Below the pieces are notes generated by a model that saw only the letters and a program-made list of their open reading frames with translations, searched no databases and was not told the origin of the DNA. Both the position numbers and the translations under genes were made by a program. Source: Neisseriaceae bacterium (GTDB lineage: Bacteria; Pseudomonadota; Gammaproteobacteria; Burkholderiales; UBA11063). Taken from it: 39,210 nucleotides of DNA. This document shows, in pieces, positions 18,929 to 27,860 of this stretch. The stretch lies in contig RXJX01000008.1 of NCBI GenBank assembly GCA_003963245.1, positions 2,969-42,178 of the forward strand, read 5' to 3'. The first letter of the stretch is position 1; each line of letters starts with the position of its first letter.

Positions 18929-19235
18929 ATGCGATTTGGATTAACCGAAAACGCCATTAAACAAATTAATGGCATTTTTACTAAGCATGATGCGGTAGAG
19001 AAAGTAATTTTATGTGGTTCAAGAGCTAAAGGTAATTATAAAAATGGTTCGGATATTGATTTAACGCTATGTGGCTTAGAACTAAATCAAAGGTTGTCAC
19101 TCCAAATTATGACCGAACTAGATGATCTGCTCTTGCTATAGTATTGATTTATCAATTTATCAGTAAATTGATAATTCCAATCTAGTCGAGCATATTCAAG
19201 GGATTGGAATATTTTTTTTATCAAAGAAAAGATAA
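18929..19235 (+). pseudogene. MNT nucleotidyltransferase (HI0073-like antitoxin), degenerate
   Basis: The open part (18929-19141, 70 codons) has the minimal nucleotidyltransferase signature: GSRAKG at about 30-35, then GSDIDL with Asp42 and Asp44. It stops after DDLLLL. The missing C-terminus is legible one frame over from 19137: YSIDLSIY, a stop (TAA 19164-19166), then IDNSNLVEHIQGIGI and a final TAA at 19233-19235. So at least two lesions occurred, a frameshift at the proline position after LLL and a nonsense or small-deletion event. In this group MNT AMPylates the HEPN toxin to silence it. The old stop codon overlaps the wzt ATG as TAATG, so translation was once coupled to wzt. Confidence 0.82.
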
Positions 19236-20557
19236 TGAATAAAGATATCGCAATAAAAGTAGAAAACCTGAGTAAGGTTTATAAATTATACAATGCACCG
19301 ATTGATCGGATGAAAGAAGCATTGCATCCATTGAAAAAATCCTACCATAAAGAATTTTATGCGCTGAATGATGTGAGTTTTGAAATTAAAAAAGGTGAAA
19401 TAGTTGGTATAATAGGTAAAAATGGTTCAGGTAAATCAACCATTCTTAAAATTATAACAGGGGTTTTAACTCCAACTACTGGCAGATTTTTTGTAGATGG
19501 ACGGATTTCTGCATTGCTTGAACTTGGTGCAGGATTTAATCCTGAATACACAGGTATGGAAAACATTTATTTTCAAGGCAACCTAATGGGGTTTGAACGC
19601 GAAGAAATGGAGTCTAAAGTTCAAGCTATTCTAAATTTTGCTGAGATTGGTGATTTTATCCATCAACCAGTAAAAAACTACTCAAGCGGTATGTTTGCGC
19701 GATTGGCTTTTGCTGTGGCAATTAACGTTGAACCTGAGATATTAATAGTAGATGAGGCATTATCGGTTGGAGATATGGTTTTTCAGGCCAAATGTATGGC
19801 AAAGATGACCGCTTTAATGGAGAGTGGTGCTACAGTTCTATTTGTAAGTCATGATACTCATTCTGTTAAAACCTTGTGTCAAAAAGCTGTTTTTTTGAAT
19901 GATGGTAAAGTCGTTGATTGGGGTGATTCTGCTCGTGTTGTTGGTAAATATATAGAAATGCAACATCTGCGAATGGGAGAAGAGTTGCAACAACTAGATG
20001 TTAAAATAGAAAATAGTAGAACGCTAGATGACTTATCAAATGATAAAATCCCTGTAATAGTGTCACTTGAACAAAAACATTTAGATATGAATTTATCACA
20101 ACGTTATGGTGATGGTAGAGCTACAATATTGAATGCGGTTATTCTAGATAGTAAGTTTCAACCAACAAGTGAATTGATTGCAACTAAAGATTATTATGTA
20201 CAAATGGCAATAAAATTTAATGCTGATTTACCTACCTTTGTAATTGGAGCTATGTTTGCTAGTCTTGACGGTGTTCAGCAAGTTGGCTGTTTGAATTCTC
20301 AAGATGGTATTACTTTTCCATCTGTTAAATGTAATGAAATATACGCCTGTACAGTAAAATTAAATATTCCACTTAAAGCTGGTACATATGTATTGAACGT
20401 GGCTTGTGAGTTTCCTAGTATAAATAATATTACACATCAAATGCTAGATGTTATAAACTCTTTTGAAGTAGTTCGGGTTGTATTTGAAAATAAAGATAAA
20501 TCCTTTTACTCGACTTTTTATGCTAATGGTGACTACAGCTTGAATAGGATTCATTGA
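19235..20557 (+). CDS. wzt: O-antigen/polysaccharide ABC exporter, ATPase with glycan-binding C-terminal domain (Wzt)
   Basis: Powers export through Wzm. Residues 1 to about 245 are the ABC domain: Walker A GKNGSGKST at 61-69, signature YSSGMFARLAFA, Walker B ILIVDEALSVGD, and the H-loop SHD. Residues of about 285-440 form a beta-rich C-terminal domain like that of Wzt proteins that recognise the non-reducing end of their own O-antigen. In E. coli O8/O9a this domain makes export depend on the correct chain cap. 440 aa fits that class rather than the shorter KpsT type. Its stop overlaps the fdtA start (TGATG). Confidence 0.92.
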   Translation: MNKDIAIKVENLSKVYKLYNAPIDRMKEALHPLKKSYHKEFYALNDVSFEIKKGEIVGIIGKNGSGKSTILKIITGVLTPTTGRFFVDGRISALLELGAGFNPEYTGMENIYFQGNLMGFEREEMESKVQAILNFAEIGDFIHQPVKNYSSGMFARLAFAVAINVEPEILIVDEALSVGDMVFQAKCMAKMTALMESGATVLFVSHDTHSVKTLCQKAVFLNDGKVVDWGDSARVVGKYIEMQHLRMGEELQQLDVKIENSRTLDDLSNDKIPVIVSLEQKHLDMNLSQRYGDGRATILNAVILDSKFQPTSELIATKDYYVQMAIKFNADLPTFVIGAMFASLDGVQQVGCLNSQDGITFPSVKCNEIYACTVKLNIPLKAGTYVLNVACEFPSINNITHQMLDVINSFEVVRVVFENKDKSFYSTFYANGDYSLNRIH

Positions 20558-20979
20558 TGTGTGCACAACTAATTAATTTCGAGATAAAGGGCGATGATCG
20601 AGGGAGCTTGATCGCCTTGGAAAAAAAGCACAATATTCCATTTGAGATAAAGCGTGTTTATTATTTATTTGATACCAAAACAGGTATTCGCCGAGGTTTC
20701 CATGCTCACCATGCTTTACAACAAATAGCAATTTGTGTACATGGTAGTTGTGAATTTCTTATGGATGATGGCTATGAAGTTGAAATTATTAAGTTGGATA
20801 ATAACCATACTGGGTTGATGCTCCCGCCATATGTATGGCATGAGATGTTTAATTTTAGTCCTGATTGTGTTTTAATGGTATTAGCCAATGATTTTTATGA
20901 TGAATCTGATTATATTCGTAGCTATCAAGATTTTATTTCCATGGTAAATAAAAATAAGGGTAATGGAAATTATGCTTGA
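20557..20979 (+). CDS. fdtA: dTDP-4-dehydro-6-deoxyglucose 3,4-ketoisomerase (FdtA/QdtA-like)
   Basis: A small cupin of 140 aa. It moves the keto group of dTDP-4-keto-6-deoxyglucose from C4 to C3, the branch point to 3-amino-3,6-dideoxysugars. Visible signatures are GDDRGSLIALE, RRGFHAHHALQQ with the His residues of the active site, and LPPYVWHEM. FdtA gives the galacto product (Fuc3N) and QdtA the gluco product (Qui3N); I cannot separate them by eye. I chose ATG 20557, which overlaps the wzt stop; a TTG three bases earlier is less likely. The aminotransferase and acyltransferase of the same pathway follow. Confidence 0.85.
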   Translation: MCAQLINFEIKGDDRGSLIALEKKHNIPFEIKRVYYLFDTKTGIRRGFHAHHALQQIAICVHGSCEFLMDDGYEVEIIKLDNNHTGLMLPPYVWHEMFNFSPDCVLMVLANDFYDESDYIRSYQDFISMVNKNKGNGNYA

Positions 20980-21916
20980 AGTAAGAAGATATGATCCTTC
21001 ATTAAAAGAAGAATGGGATGATTTTTTAAAAGTGGCTAAAAATTCTCACTTTATGTTTAATCGTGATTATATGGATTATCATAGTGATAGATTTACCGAT
21101 TTTTCTTTGATGCTATATTATCAAAGCAAATTAATTGCATTATTGCCAGCTAACATTGTTGATGATGTGCTTTTCTCTCATCAAGGATTAACTTTTGGTG
21201 GTCTTGTCATGCATCAGCAAATTAAGACTAAGCAAGTACTTGACTGCTTTATTATTATAATTAATTTCTTTAATAATAATAATATTAAACGTTTCATCTA
21301 TAAATGTATTCCCTACATATATAGTAAGCTCCCATCAGATGAGGATAGGTATGCGTTGTTTATTAATAACTTTATTTTGACTAGAAGAGATATTACGACC
21401 AGTATTTTTTTGAATTCTGATTTGCAATTGGAGTATACAGACCTGAGAAAAAGGTCGATAAAGAAAGCCATGAAATCATCTCTTGAAGTGGTGGAACAAT
21501 TTGATTTTAAAGGTTACTGGACTTTATTAACAGATGTCTTAAGTAAAACCCATAATACAAAACCGGTTCATTCATATCAAGAAATTCAGCAGTTAAGAGA
21601 CCGTTTTCCTCAAAATATTAAGTTGTTTATTGCTCAAGACACAAATAAAACTATTTTAGCAGGAGCTGTCTTATTTATTTCTTCTCCGGTTATCCACACA
21701 CAGTATTTAGCGTCGTCTATGGAAGGCAGAGATTTGGGCGCTCTAGATTTAGTAATCGATCATATTTTAAATAACAGGATTACCTCATGTTCTATTCTTG
21801 ACTTTGGAATCTCTAATGAAAACAATGGTAGGTATTTAAATGAAGGTTTGATTGCACAAAAAGAAGGGTTTGGCGGTAGAGGGGTTATCCATGACTTTTA
21901 CGAGTTAGCACTATGA
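20972..21916 (+). CDS. GNAT/FemAB-like N-acyltransferase
   Basis: About 314 aa, cytoplasmic, beginning MLEVRRYDPSLKEEWDDFL. The N-terminal half (NRDYMDYHSDRF, then ALLPANI, then SHQGLTFGG) and the C-terminal half (FIAQDTNKTILAGAVLF, then LDFGISNENNGRYLNEGL) match FemAB-related GNAT proteins often encoded in O-antigen clusters. Such enzymes use acyl-CoA or aminoacyl donors to modify an amine. Here the likely acceptor is the 3-amino sugar made by FdtB, but the next gene is a second candidate for that step. An ATG at 20963 is also possible and adds three residues. The start overlaps fdtA and the end overlaps the next gene (ATGA), so the three are translationally coupled. Confidence 0.7.
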   Translation: MLEVRRYDPSLKEEWDDFLKVAKNSHFMFNRDYMDYHSDRFTDFSLMLYYQSKLIALLPANIVDDVLFSHQGLTFGGLVMHQQIKTKQVLDCFIIIINFFNNNNIKRFIYKCIPYIYSKLPSDEDRYALFINNFILTRRDITTSIFLNSDLQLEYTDLRKRSIKKAMKSSLEVVEQFDFKGYWTLLTDVLSKTHNTKPVHSYQEIQQLRDRFPQNIKLFIAQDTNKTILAGAVLFISSPVIHTQYLASSMEGRDLGALDLVIDHILNNRITSCSILDFGISNENNGRYLNEGLIAQKEGFGGRGVIHDFYELAL

Positions 21917-22593
21917 AAAAATTGATTATTGTAGGTTTAGGGGAAACCGCTTGTATTGCTTATGAATATTTCAAACAACTCTCTGATATTCAAATAGTTG
22001 GATTTGCCGTAAACAAAGTATATCTTTCCGTTGATATATTTCTTCAGTTACCTGTTTTTGTTCTAGAGGATTTTTTATTTAGTAAAGATAGCTCTGATTA
22101 TATATTTTTTGTTGCTATGTCTGGAGGTAGATGTAATCAAGATCGAGCTAAAGTTTTTAATTTTGTCTACAATAATCTTAAACTGGAGTGCATTAATTTT
22201 ATCAGTAAATTTTCCCATGTAGCAAAAAGTTGCAAAATTGGTATAAACAATTTAATTATGGAAATGAGTTCATTGCAGTATAACGTAACAATTGGTTCAA
22301 ACTGCATTATATGGAATGGAGTCCAAATCTGTCATAGTTCCTTAATTGGGAATAATGTTTATTTAGCACCAGGTTCGGTGGTGTGTGGATTTAGTAAGGT
22401 TGGTGATAATTCATATATAGGGGCAGGGGTTACGGTGATAGAAAACATAACAATTGGCAGTAACTGTTTTATCAGTGCGGGTTTGCTAGTAAAAAAAAAT
22501 ATTCCAGATAACACACTTGTTAAGTCAAATGGTGAGTTTGTGTCTAATATAGATATTACTAAATTCAATAGTAAAAATTTTTATAATGAATAA
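21913..22593 (+). CDS. Sugar O/N-acyltransferase, PglD/NeuD-like left-handed beta-helix
   Basis: 226 aa. The N-terminus (KKLIIVGLGETACIAYEYF) is the Rossmann-like PglD_N domain that holds the nucleotide-sugar. From about residue 95 hexapeptide repeats follow (VTIGSNCIIWNGV, LIGNNVYLAPGS, VGDNSYIGAG, ITIGSNCFISAG), the left-handed beta-helix that binds acetyl-CoA. In fdt/qdt clusters the hexapeptide enzyme FdtC/QdtC acetylates the 3-amino group, so this is the leading candidate for making dTDP-Fuc3NAc or Qui3NAc. It differs from classical FdtC in carrying the PglD_N domain. The catalytic His expected in the helix may be the one in QICHSS. Confidence 0.75.
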   Translation: MKKLIIVGLGETACIAYEYFKQLSDIQIVGFAVNKVYLSVDIFLQLPVFVLEDFLFSKDSSDYIFFVAMSGGRCNQDRAKVFNFVYNNLKLECINFISKFSHVAKSCKIGINNLIMEMSSLQYNVTIGSNCIIWNGVQICHSSLIGNNVYLAPGSVVCGFSKVGDNSYIGAGVTVIENITIGSNCFISAGLLVKKNIPDNTLVKSNGEFVSNIDITKFNSKNFYNE

Positions 22594-22596
22594 ATA

Positions 22597-23700
22597 ATGC
22601 AAGTACCTTTTTTAGATTTAAAACAAATTAATTTAAAAGATTATACAGAAATAAGCCAAGCAATTGATGAAGTCATCAATGGTGGCTGGTATATCCAAGG
22701 TAATCGTTGTAAACAATTTGAGCAAAATTTTGCTAATTTTTGTGGCACTAAACACTGTATTGGGGTAGCAAACGGACTTGATGCATTAATTTTGATTTTA
22801 CGGGCATATGTTGAGCTTGGGCAAATGCAAATCGGGGCTGAGGTAATTGTTCCAGCAAATACTTATATTGCCAGCATATTGGCAATTTCAGCAAATAACT
22901 TAACTCCAGTATTGGTTGAGCCAAATATTAATAATTATCTAATCGATGTCGATAAAATAGAAGAGAAAATAACTGCCAAAACTAAAGCAATTATGGTAGT
23001 TCACCTCTATGGTCAAATTACACCAATGGCTAAAATTTGGGAACTGGCTAAAAGATATAATTTAAAAGTAATTGAAGATAGTGCACAATCGCATGGAGCA
23101 TTTTATCAAGACAAACGAAGTGGTAATTTATCTGATGCGAGTGGTTTTAGCTTTTACCCAGGTAAAAACCTTGGTGCAATCGGTGATGGTGGAGCGGTTA
23201 CCACTAATGATACACAGCTAGATTACACTATTAGAGCACTGGCAAATTATGGTAGTGAAGTTAAATACAAAAACATGTATAAAGGTGTTAATAGCCGCTT
23301 AGATGAACTACAAGCTGCAATCTTGGATGTTAAACTAACTAAGCTTGATGCAGACACTGAAAAGCGCAGAGTTATAGCAAAAACATATCGTGAGCAAATT
23401 ACTAATCCGAAAATAATACTTCCACACGTAGCTCTTGGTGATGATAGTCATGTGTGGCATGTGTTTGTAGTGCGAACAGAGAATCGTGATGAGCTACAAG
23501 AATATCTAGCAGATAATGGCATTGGAACAGTAATTCACTATCCAACACCACCACATAAGCAAGAAGCATACAAAGAACTAAACGGTCTAAGCTTACCAAT
23601 TAGCGAACAAATCCATCGTGAAGTAATAAGTTTGCCAATTAGCCCTATACAAACGGTAGAGCAAACGCAATATGTGATTGATGTTGTGAATAAGTATTAA
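22597..23700 (+). CDS. fdtB: dTDP-3-amino-3,6-dideoxyhexose aminotransferase (FdtB/QdtB-like)
   Basis: A PLP-dependent DegT/DnrJ/EryC1 aminotransferase of 367 aa. It opens with [10 protein letters not shown], has [11 protein letters not shown] for the phosphate cup, EDSAQSHGA, and the PLP lysine Lys190 in [15 protein letters not shown]. It places an amino group on C3 of the keto sugar made by FdtA, using glutamate. Neighbour fdtA makes the C3 reaction much more likely than C4. Stop and start spacing to the genes on either side is a few bases. Intact. Confidence 0.88.
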   Translation: MQVPFLDLKQINLKDYTEISQAIDEVINGGWYIQGNRCKQFEQNFANFCGTKHCIGVANGLDALILILRAYVELGQMQIGAEVIVPANTYIASILAISANNLTPVLVEPNINNYLIDVDKIEEKITAKTKAIMVVHLYGQITPMAKIWELAKRYNLKVIEDSAQSHGAFYQDKRSGNLSDASGFSFYPGKNLGAIGDGGAVTTNDTQLDYTIRALANYGSEVKYKNMYKGVNSRLDELQAAILDVKLTKLDADTEKRRVIAKTYREQITNPKIILPHVALGDDSHVWHVFVVRTENRDELQEYLADNGIGTVIHYPTPPHKQEAYKELNGLSLPISEQIHREVISLPISPIQTVEQTQYVIDVVNKY

Positions 23701-23710
23701 GAAGTAATAA

Positions 23711-25192
23711 ATGCAAGATAAGCCATTAATTAGTGTGTGTATGCTATGTTATAACCATGAAAAATATGTAGCACAATCAATCCAATCTGTCCTAGATCAG
23801 ACCTATGAAAATTGGGAGCTGATAATTACGGATAATGCATCTACTGATAGTTCTCGGCAAATTATTGAAGATTATGTATTAAAAGATAAACGGATTAAAT
23901 TTTATCCACTAGAATTTAATTCATATCCCTCAGGGGGGATAAATAATTCTGTTCTACATTCTTCTGGTGAATATATTGCGGTGTTATCCGCGGATGATTA
24001 TTTTATGCCAGATAAGCTTGAAAAGCAAATTCAATTTATGATTGCAAATAAACTTGAAATTTGTTTCACCTGGATTAAAGCTGTTAACGATTCTGGTGTA
24101 GAGCTAATAACTCATTGGACAAGTCCTATTTTTAATCGTAATTTTGATGAACAACTAGATTTGTTGAAGGTTTTTATTACTCAAGGGAATACATTAAATG
24201 CAGTAACACCTATTATTTCACGAAAGCTACATAGTGAGGTTGGCTTATACGATAATCGTTTACTTCAAACTCAAGATTTTGATTTATGGCTTAAAATAAT
24301 TAATAAATATCCAATAACTGTTCTGAAAGAAAAGCTGACTTGTTATCGTGTTCGTGATGATGGTAGTAACTTAAGCATTAATGTAAATAAAAATGGTCAA
24401 GTTAGGCTCATTACTGAAGCTATTTGGTTTATACAACATGTTTGCGAGCTTGATGCAAGGATTATTTCCCAAGCGATTGATAAACCTTGTGATAATAAGA
24501 GCAAATACAAAATTCTTTTTAATTATTATTTAGAAAAGCATAATAAAGCATACGCAACAGCAGTATTACTGGCCATTTATAATAAGTTAGGTGCCGATTT
24601 TTCTTTTCCATCTACATTGTATCAAGATTTTTTTGAGATGTATTCTAATTTTGATATGTTTGATCATTTTGGATTGCATGGGGCGACTATTCAACTATTT
24701 ATTGCTACGCCTGAGCAGCCAGAGTTTAATAGTGAGCATTATTTAAGTCAAGTTGTTGGTATAGGTAATCAATATATTTATTCTTTACATAAATACAGCG
24801 AAATTACTCGGTTGCGTCTAGACCCAATTAATCAGCCGGCCAAAGTTAAATTATTGTCAGCTTATATAAAACTAGATGATGATGAAAGTTATCCATTAGA
24901 ATTAGTTTGGCATAATGCTGATCTAAATGTTGATGTTTATGATTTTAAACATGATGATCCGCAAATGGTATTTAATATTCCTGTAGATATTCAAGCTCGT
25001 TTAGTATCGGTTGAATTTGAAGTTGATATTACGCCATACAATAAATGGGAGGTTTTGGGGTTATTGTCTCAAATTAGAAATGAATTAAGTTATTTACAGA
25101 GTGAATTGAGTAACACTCAGAGTGAATTGAGTAACACTCAGAGTGAATTGAGTAACACTCAGAGTGAATTGAGTAACACTCAGGCGAATTGA
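23711..25192 (+). CDS. GT2 glycosyltransferase with heptad-repeat tail, C-terminus cut by a frameshift
   Basis: A cytoplasmic family 2 glycosyltransferase, 493 aa as it stands. Residues 1 to about 220 are the GT-A domain: SVCMLCYNHEKYV, ITDNASTD, and the metal-site VLSADDYFMPDK. Residues of about 345-450 form an accessory domain with TRLRLDPINQPAKVKL and DPQMVFNI, shared with the enzyme at 31259. The end is a coiled coil of four perfect SELSNTQ heptads. The fifth 21-bp unit has lost one base, giving the early stop TGA 25190-25192. In the restored frame the protein would run to TAA 25285-25287 and end ELQDVYDSRSWKITKPLRKI, a C-terminal motif common in cell-wall and O-antigen glycosyltransferases. 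Which sugar it adds is unknown. Confidence 0.85.
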   Translation: MQDKPLISVCMLCYNHEKYVAQSIQSVLDQTYENWELIITDNASTDSSRQIIEDYVLKDKRIKFYPLEFNSYPSGGINNSVLHSSGEYIAVLSADDYFMPDKLEKQIQFMIANKLEICFTWIKAVNDSGVELITHWTSPIFNRNFDEQLDLLKVFITQGNTLNAVTPIISRKLHSEVGLYDNRLLQTQDFDLWLKIINKYPITVLKEKLTCYRVRDDGSNLSINVNKNGQVRLITEAIWFIQHVCELDARIISQAIDKPCDNKSKYKILFNYYLEKHNKAYATAVLLAIYNKLGADFSFPSTLYQDFFEMYSNFDMFDHFGLHGATIQLFIATPEQPEFNSEHYLSQVVGIGNQYIYSLHKYSEITRLRLDPINQPAKVKLLSAYIKLDDDESYPLELVWHNADLNVDVYDFKHDDPQMVFNIPVDIQARLVSVEFEVDITPYNKWEVLGLLSQIRNELSYLQSELSNTQSELSNTQSELSNTQSELSNTQAN

Positions 25193-25212
25193 GTAACACT
25201 CAGAGTGAATTG
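25100..25212 (+). repeat. Tandem 21-bp heptad-encoding repeat
   Basis: Four perfect 21-bp copies (25100, 25121, 25142, 25163), a fifth 20-bp copy with a substitution and one base lost (25184-25203), and the first nine bases of a sixth (25204-25212). Each unit encodes SELSNTQ, exactly one coiled-coil heptad. Perfect identity points to recent expansion; copy-number change keeps the frame, while the short copy breaks it. Confidence 0.92.
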
Positions 25213-25315
25213 CAAGACGTTTATGATTCAAGAAGCTGGAAGATAACAAAGCCCCTCAGAAAAATATTATCTGTAGTTAGAAAGTAATAATGCGACTAGG
25301 ATGAAAGGATTGGTT

Positions 25316-26185
25316 ATGCAGAAATATAAAGGAATAATTCTTGCCGGTGGCAGTGGCACTCGCTTGCATCCGGCAACGCAGGTAGTCTCAAAACAACTCT
25401 TGCCGGTATACGACAAGCCAATGATTTTCTATCCGCTGTCAATATTAATGCTGGCGGAAATTCAGGAAATTCTGATTATTTCAACACCGCAGGACATCGG
25501 ACGCTTCGAACAGTTGCTGGGCGATGGTTCACAATATGGGATTAAATTAAGCTATGCGGTACAACCGAGTCCGGATGGATTGGCGCAGGCATTTTTAATT
25601 GGTGAAGAGTTTCTTGCCGGGTCTCCAGCCTGTTTGATCTTAGGCGATAACCTTTATTACGGTAGCGGCATGACCGAACTGCTTAAATCTGCACAAACCG
25701 GCAGTGGCGCAACGGTTTTTGCCTATCAGGTATCTGATCCGGAACGCTATGGGGTAGTTGAATTTGATGCCAATCATAAAGCATTCAGCTTGGAAGAAAA
25801 ACCACAGCAACCTAAATCGGATTTTGCGGTAACCGGTCTATATTTTTATGACAATAAGGTTGTTGATTATGCCAAGCAGATAAAACCATCACCACGGGGT
25901 GAATTAGAGATAACCGACTTAAATCGGGTCTATCTGGAACAGGGTAATTTAAAAGTAGTGACTATGAAACGTGGCTTTGCTTGGTTGGATACCGGAACTC
26001 ATGATTCATTGCTGGAAGCGTCAAACTTTATTCAAACGGTGGAACACCGCCAGGGAATCAAAATTGCCTGTCTTGAAGAAATTGCCTTATTTAAAGGTTG
26101 GCTAACCAGAGAAGAAGTTTTGGTTAGGGTTAAGCAAATGGGTAAATCAACTTATGCCGAATATTTACGGAGAATTTTAAAATAA
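25316..26185 (+). CDS. rmlA: Glucose-1-phosphate thymidylyltransferase
   Basis: Makes dTDP-glucose from dTTP and glucose-1-phosphate, the entry to dTDP-6-deoxysugars. 289 aa (E. coli RmlA about 293). It has the nucleotide-binding [11 protein letters not shown], then [24 protein letters not shown] and the sugar-site [21 protein letters not shown] chose ATG 25316 with AAGGA six bases before it; an ATG at 25301 would add five residues. Base composition is richer in G and C than in the genes on either side, as for rmlC and rmlB. Its stop overlaps the rmlC start (TAATG). Confidence 0.93.
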   Translation: MQKYKGIILAGGSGTRLHPATQVVSKQLLPVYDKPMIFYPLSILMLAEIQEILIISTPQDIGRFEQLLGDGSQYGIKLSYAVQPSPDGLAQAFLIGEEFLAGSPACLILGDNLYYGSGMTELLKSAQTGSGATVFAYQVSDPERYGVVEFDANHKAFSLEEKPQQPKSDFAVTGLYFYDNKVVDYAKQIKPSPRGELEITDLNRVYLEQGNLKVVTMKRGFAWLDTGTHDSLLEASNFIQTVEHRQGIKIACLEEIALFKGWLTREEVLVRVKQMGKSTYAEYLRRILK

Positions 26186-26742
26186 TGGAATTTATTAAAA
26201 CAGCTATACCGGAAGTTATTTTAATTAAGCCTAAAGTATTTGGTGATGAACGTGGTTTTTTCTGCGAAACCTATAAAAAATCACTATTTCATGCCAATGG
26301 TATCGATGCTGAATTTATTCAGGATAATCATTCCAAATCCTGCAAGGGAGTACTGCGGGGTCTACACTATCAGCTAAACCCTAAAGCGCAGGGTAAACTG
26401 GTGCGCTGCGTAAAAGGAGCAGTGTTTGACGTTGCGGTGGATATCCGCAAAGGATCGCCGACTTTTGGTCAGTGGGTGGGTTATGAGTTAAGTGAGGCAA
26501 ATAAACAGATGATGTGGATTCCGGAAGGTTTTGCCCATGGCTTTGTGACTCTTGCCGATGATACCGAGTTTTTATATAAAACCACCAATGAATATGCGCC
26601 GGAATGTGATCGCGGAATCAAATATGATGATCCGCAAATCGGCATACTCTGGCCGCAATTGGATAATCTGATTCTTTCGGCGAAAGACCAGCAACAGCCA
26701 GGTCTGAATGAGGCTGAAATTAATTTCACATATGGGAAATAA
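26185..26742 (+). CDS. rmlC: dTDP-4-dehydrorhamnose 3,5-epimerase
   Basis: A cupin-fold epimerase of 185 aa that acts at C3 and C5 of dTDP-4-keto-6-deoxyglucose on the way to dTDP-L-rhamnose. Signatures: FGDERGFFCETY, DNHSKSCKGVLRGLHYQ with the catalytic His, KGAVFDVAVDIRKGSP, and WIPEGFAHGF. The reductase RmlD needed to finish rhamnose is absent from the window. RmlC therefore implies either an rmlD elsewhere or a leftover function. ATG 26185 overlaps the rmlA stop. Confidence 0.93.
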   Translation: MEFIKTAIPEVILIKPKVFGDERGFFCETYKKSLFHANGIDAEFIQDNHSKSCKGVLRGLHYQLNPKAQGKLVRCVKGAVFDVAVDIRKGSPTFGQWVGYELSEANKQMMWIPEGFAHGFVTLADDTEFLYKTTNEYAPECDRGIKYDDPQIGILWPQLDNLILSAKDQQQPGLNEAEINFTYGK

Positions 26743-26745
26743 ACT

Positions 26746-27813
26746 ATGGCCCAAAAAACTTTATTGGTAACCGGAGGTGCCGGCTTTATCGGTTCGGCAG
26801 TCGTTCGGCAACTAATTAATAACCATGATTATCGGGTGGTAAATATTGATAAACTGACTTATGCCGGTAATCTGGAGTCGTTGAAAGAAGTTAGTAGCAA
26901 TCCGCGCTATCACTTTGAACAGGTCGATATTTGTGATAAAGAAAATATCAGCAGGATATTTAACCGCTATCAACCGGTTGGAATTTTGCATCTGGCGGCC
27001 GAAAGCCATGTTGACCGTTCGATTGTCGGTCCGGGAGAATTTATCCAGACCAATATTGTCGGCACTTATAATCTGTTGGAGTGTGCCAAAGAATATTATA
27101 ACCAGCTAGCAGATAAAACCCTGTTTAAGTTTGTCCATATCTCCACCGATGAAGTATTTGGTTCTCTAGGTGATACTGGTTATTTCAGTGAAACTACCGC
27201 CTACAACCCACGAAGTCCGTATTCGTCTTCCAAAGCCAGCAGTGATATGCTGGTTAGAGCGTGGTATCACACCTATAATTTGCCAGTTGTAATTACCAAT
27301 TGCACCAATAATTATGGTCCCTATCATTTTCCGGAAAAACTGATTCCTTTGATCATCAATAATGCCTTAGCTGGTAAAGCGCTACCGATCTATGGCAAAG
27401 GCGATAATGTCCGCGATTGGCTGTACGTCGAAGATCATGCCAGAGGAATAATTTTGGCTTATGAAAAAGGACAGTTGGGTGAGAGTTATTGTATTGGCGG
27501 GCATAATGAAAAAACCAATCTCGAAGTAGTGCAAACCATCTGTAAAATTCTTGATGAATTAAAACCAAAAGTAGATAAGGCTTCATATACCAGCCAAATC
27601 ACTTATGTAACCGATCGTGCCGGACATGATTACCGCTATGCGATGGACCCAACCAAGATTCAAAGCGAGCTGGGCTGGCAGCCACAGGAAAACTTTGATA
27701 GCGGCATTAAAAAAACCGTAGAGTGGTATCTGGATAACCATGAGTGGGTAGAGCATGTATTAAGCTGTGAATATCAGCAATGGGTACAAAAAAATTATGA
27801 CAATCGTTGTTAA
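26746..27813 (+). CDS. rmlB: dTDP-glucose 4,6-dehydratase
   Basis: Converts dTDP-glucose to dTDP-4-keto-6-deoxyglucose with tightly bound NAD. An extended SDR of 355 aa. It has the NAD motif GGAGFIGS near the N-terminus, [10 protein letters not shown], the dehydratase-specific [10 protein letters not shown], the catalytic YSSSKASSD, and [17 protein letters not shown]. Its product is shared by RmlC (rhamnose branch) and FdtA (3-amino sugar branch). It begins three bases after rmlC. After it comes a 47-bp gap and a ribosome binding site for the large glycosyltransferase. Confidence 0.95.
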   Translation: MAQKTLLVTGGAGFIGSAVVRQLINNHDYRVVNIDKLTYAGNLESLKEVSSNPRYHFEQVDICDKENISRIFNRYQPVGILHLAAESHVDRSIVGPGEFIQTNIVGTYNLLECAKEYYNQLADKTLFKFVHISTDEVFGSLGDTGYFSETTAYNPRSPYSSSKASSDMLVRAWYHTYNLPVVITNCTNNYGPYHFPEKLIPLIINNALAGKALPIYGKGDNVRDWLYVEDHARGIILAYEKGQLGESYCIGGHNEKTNLEVVQTICKILDELKPKVDKASYTSQITYVTDRAGHDYRYAMDPTKIQSELGWQPQENFDSGIKKTVEWYLDNHEWVEHVLSCEYQQWVQKNYDNRC

Positions 27814-27860
27814 ATTTGTTATTAATGAGAAAATAAAAAATAAGAAGAAGGGCAGAACAT

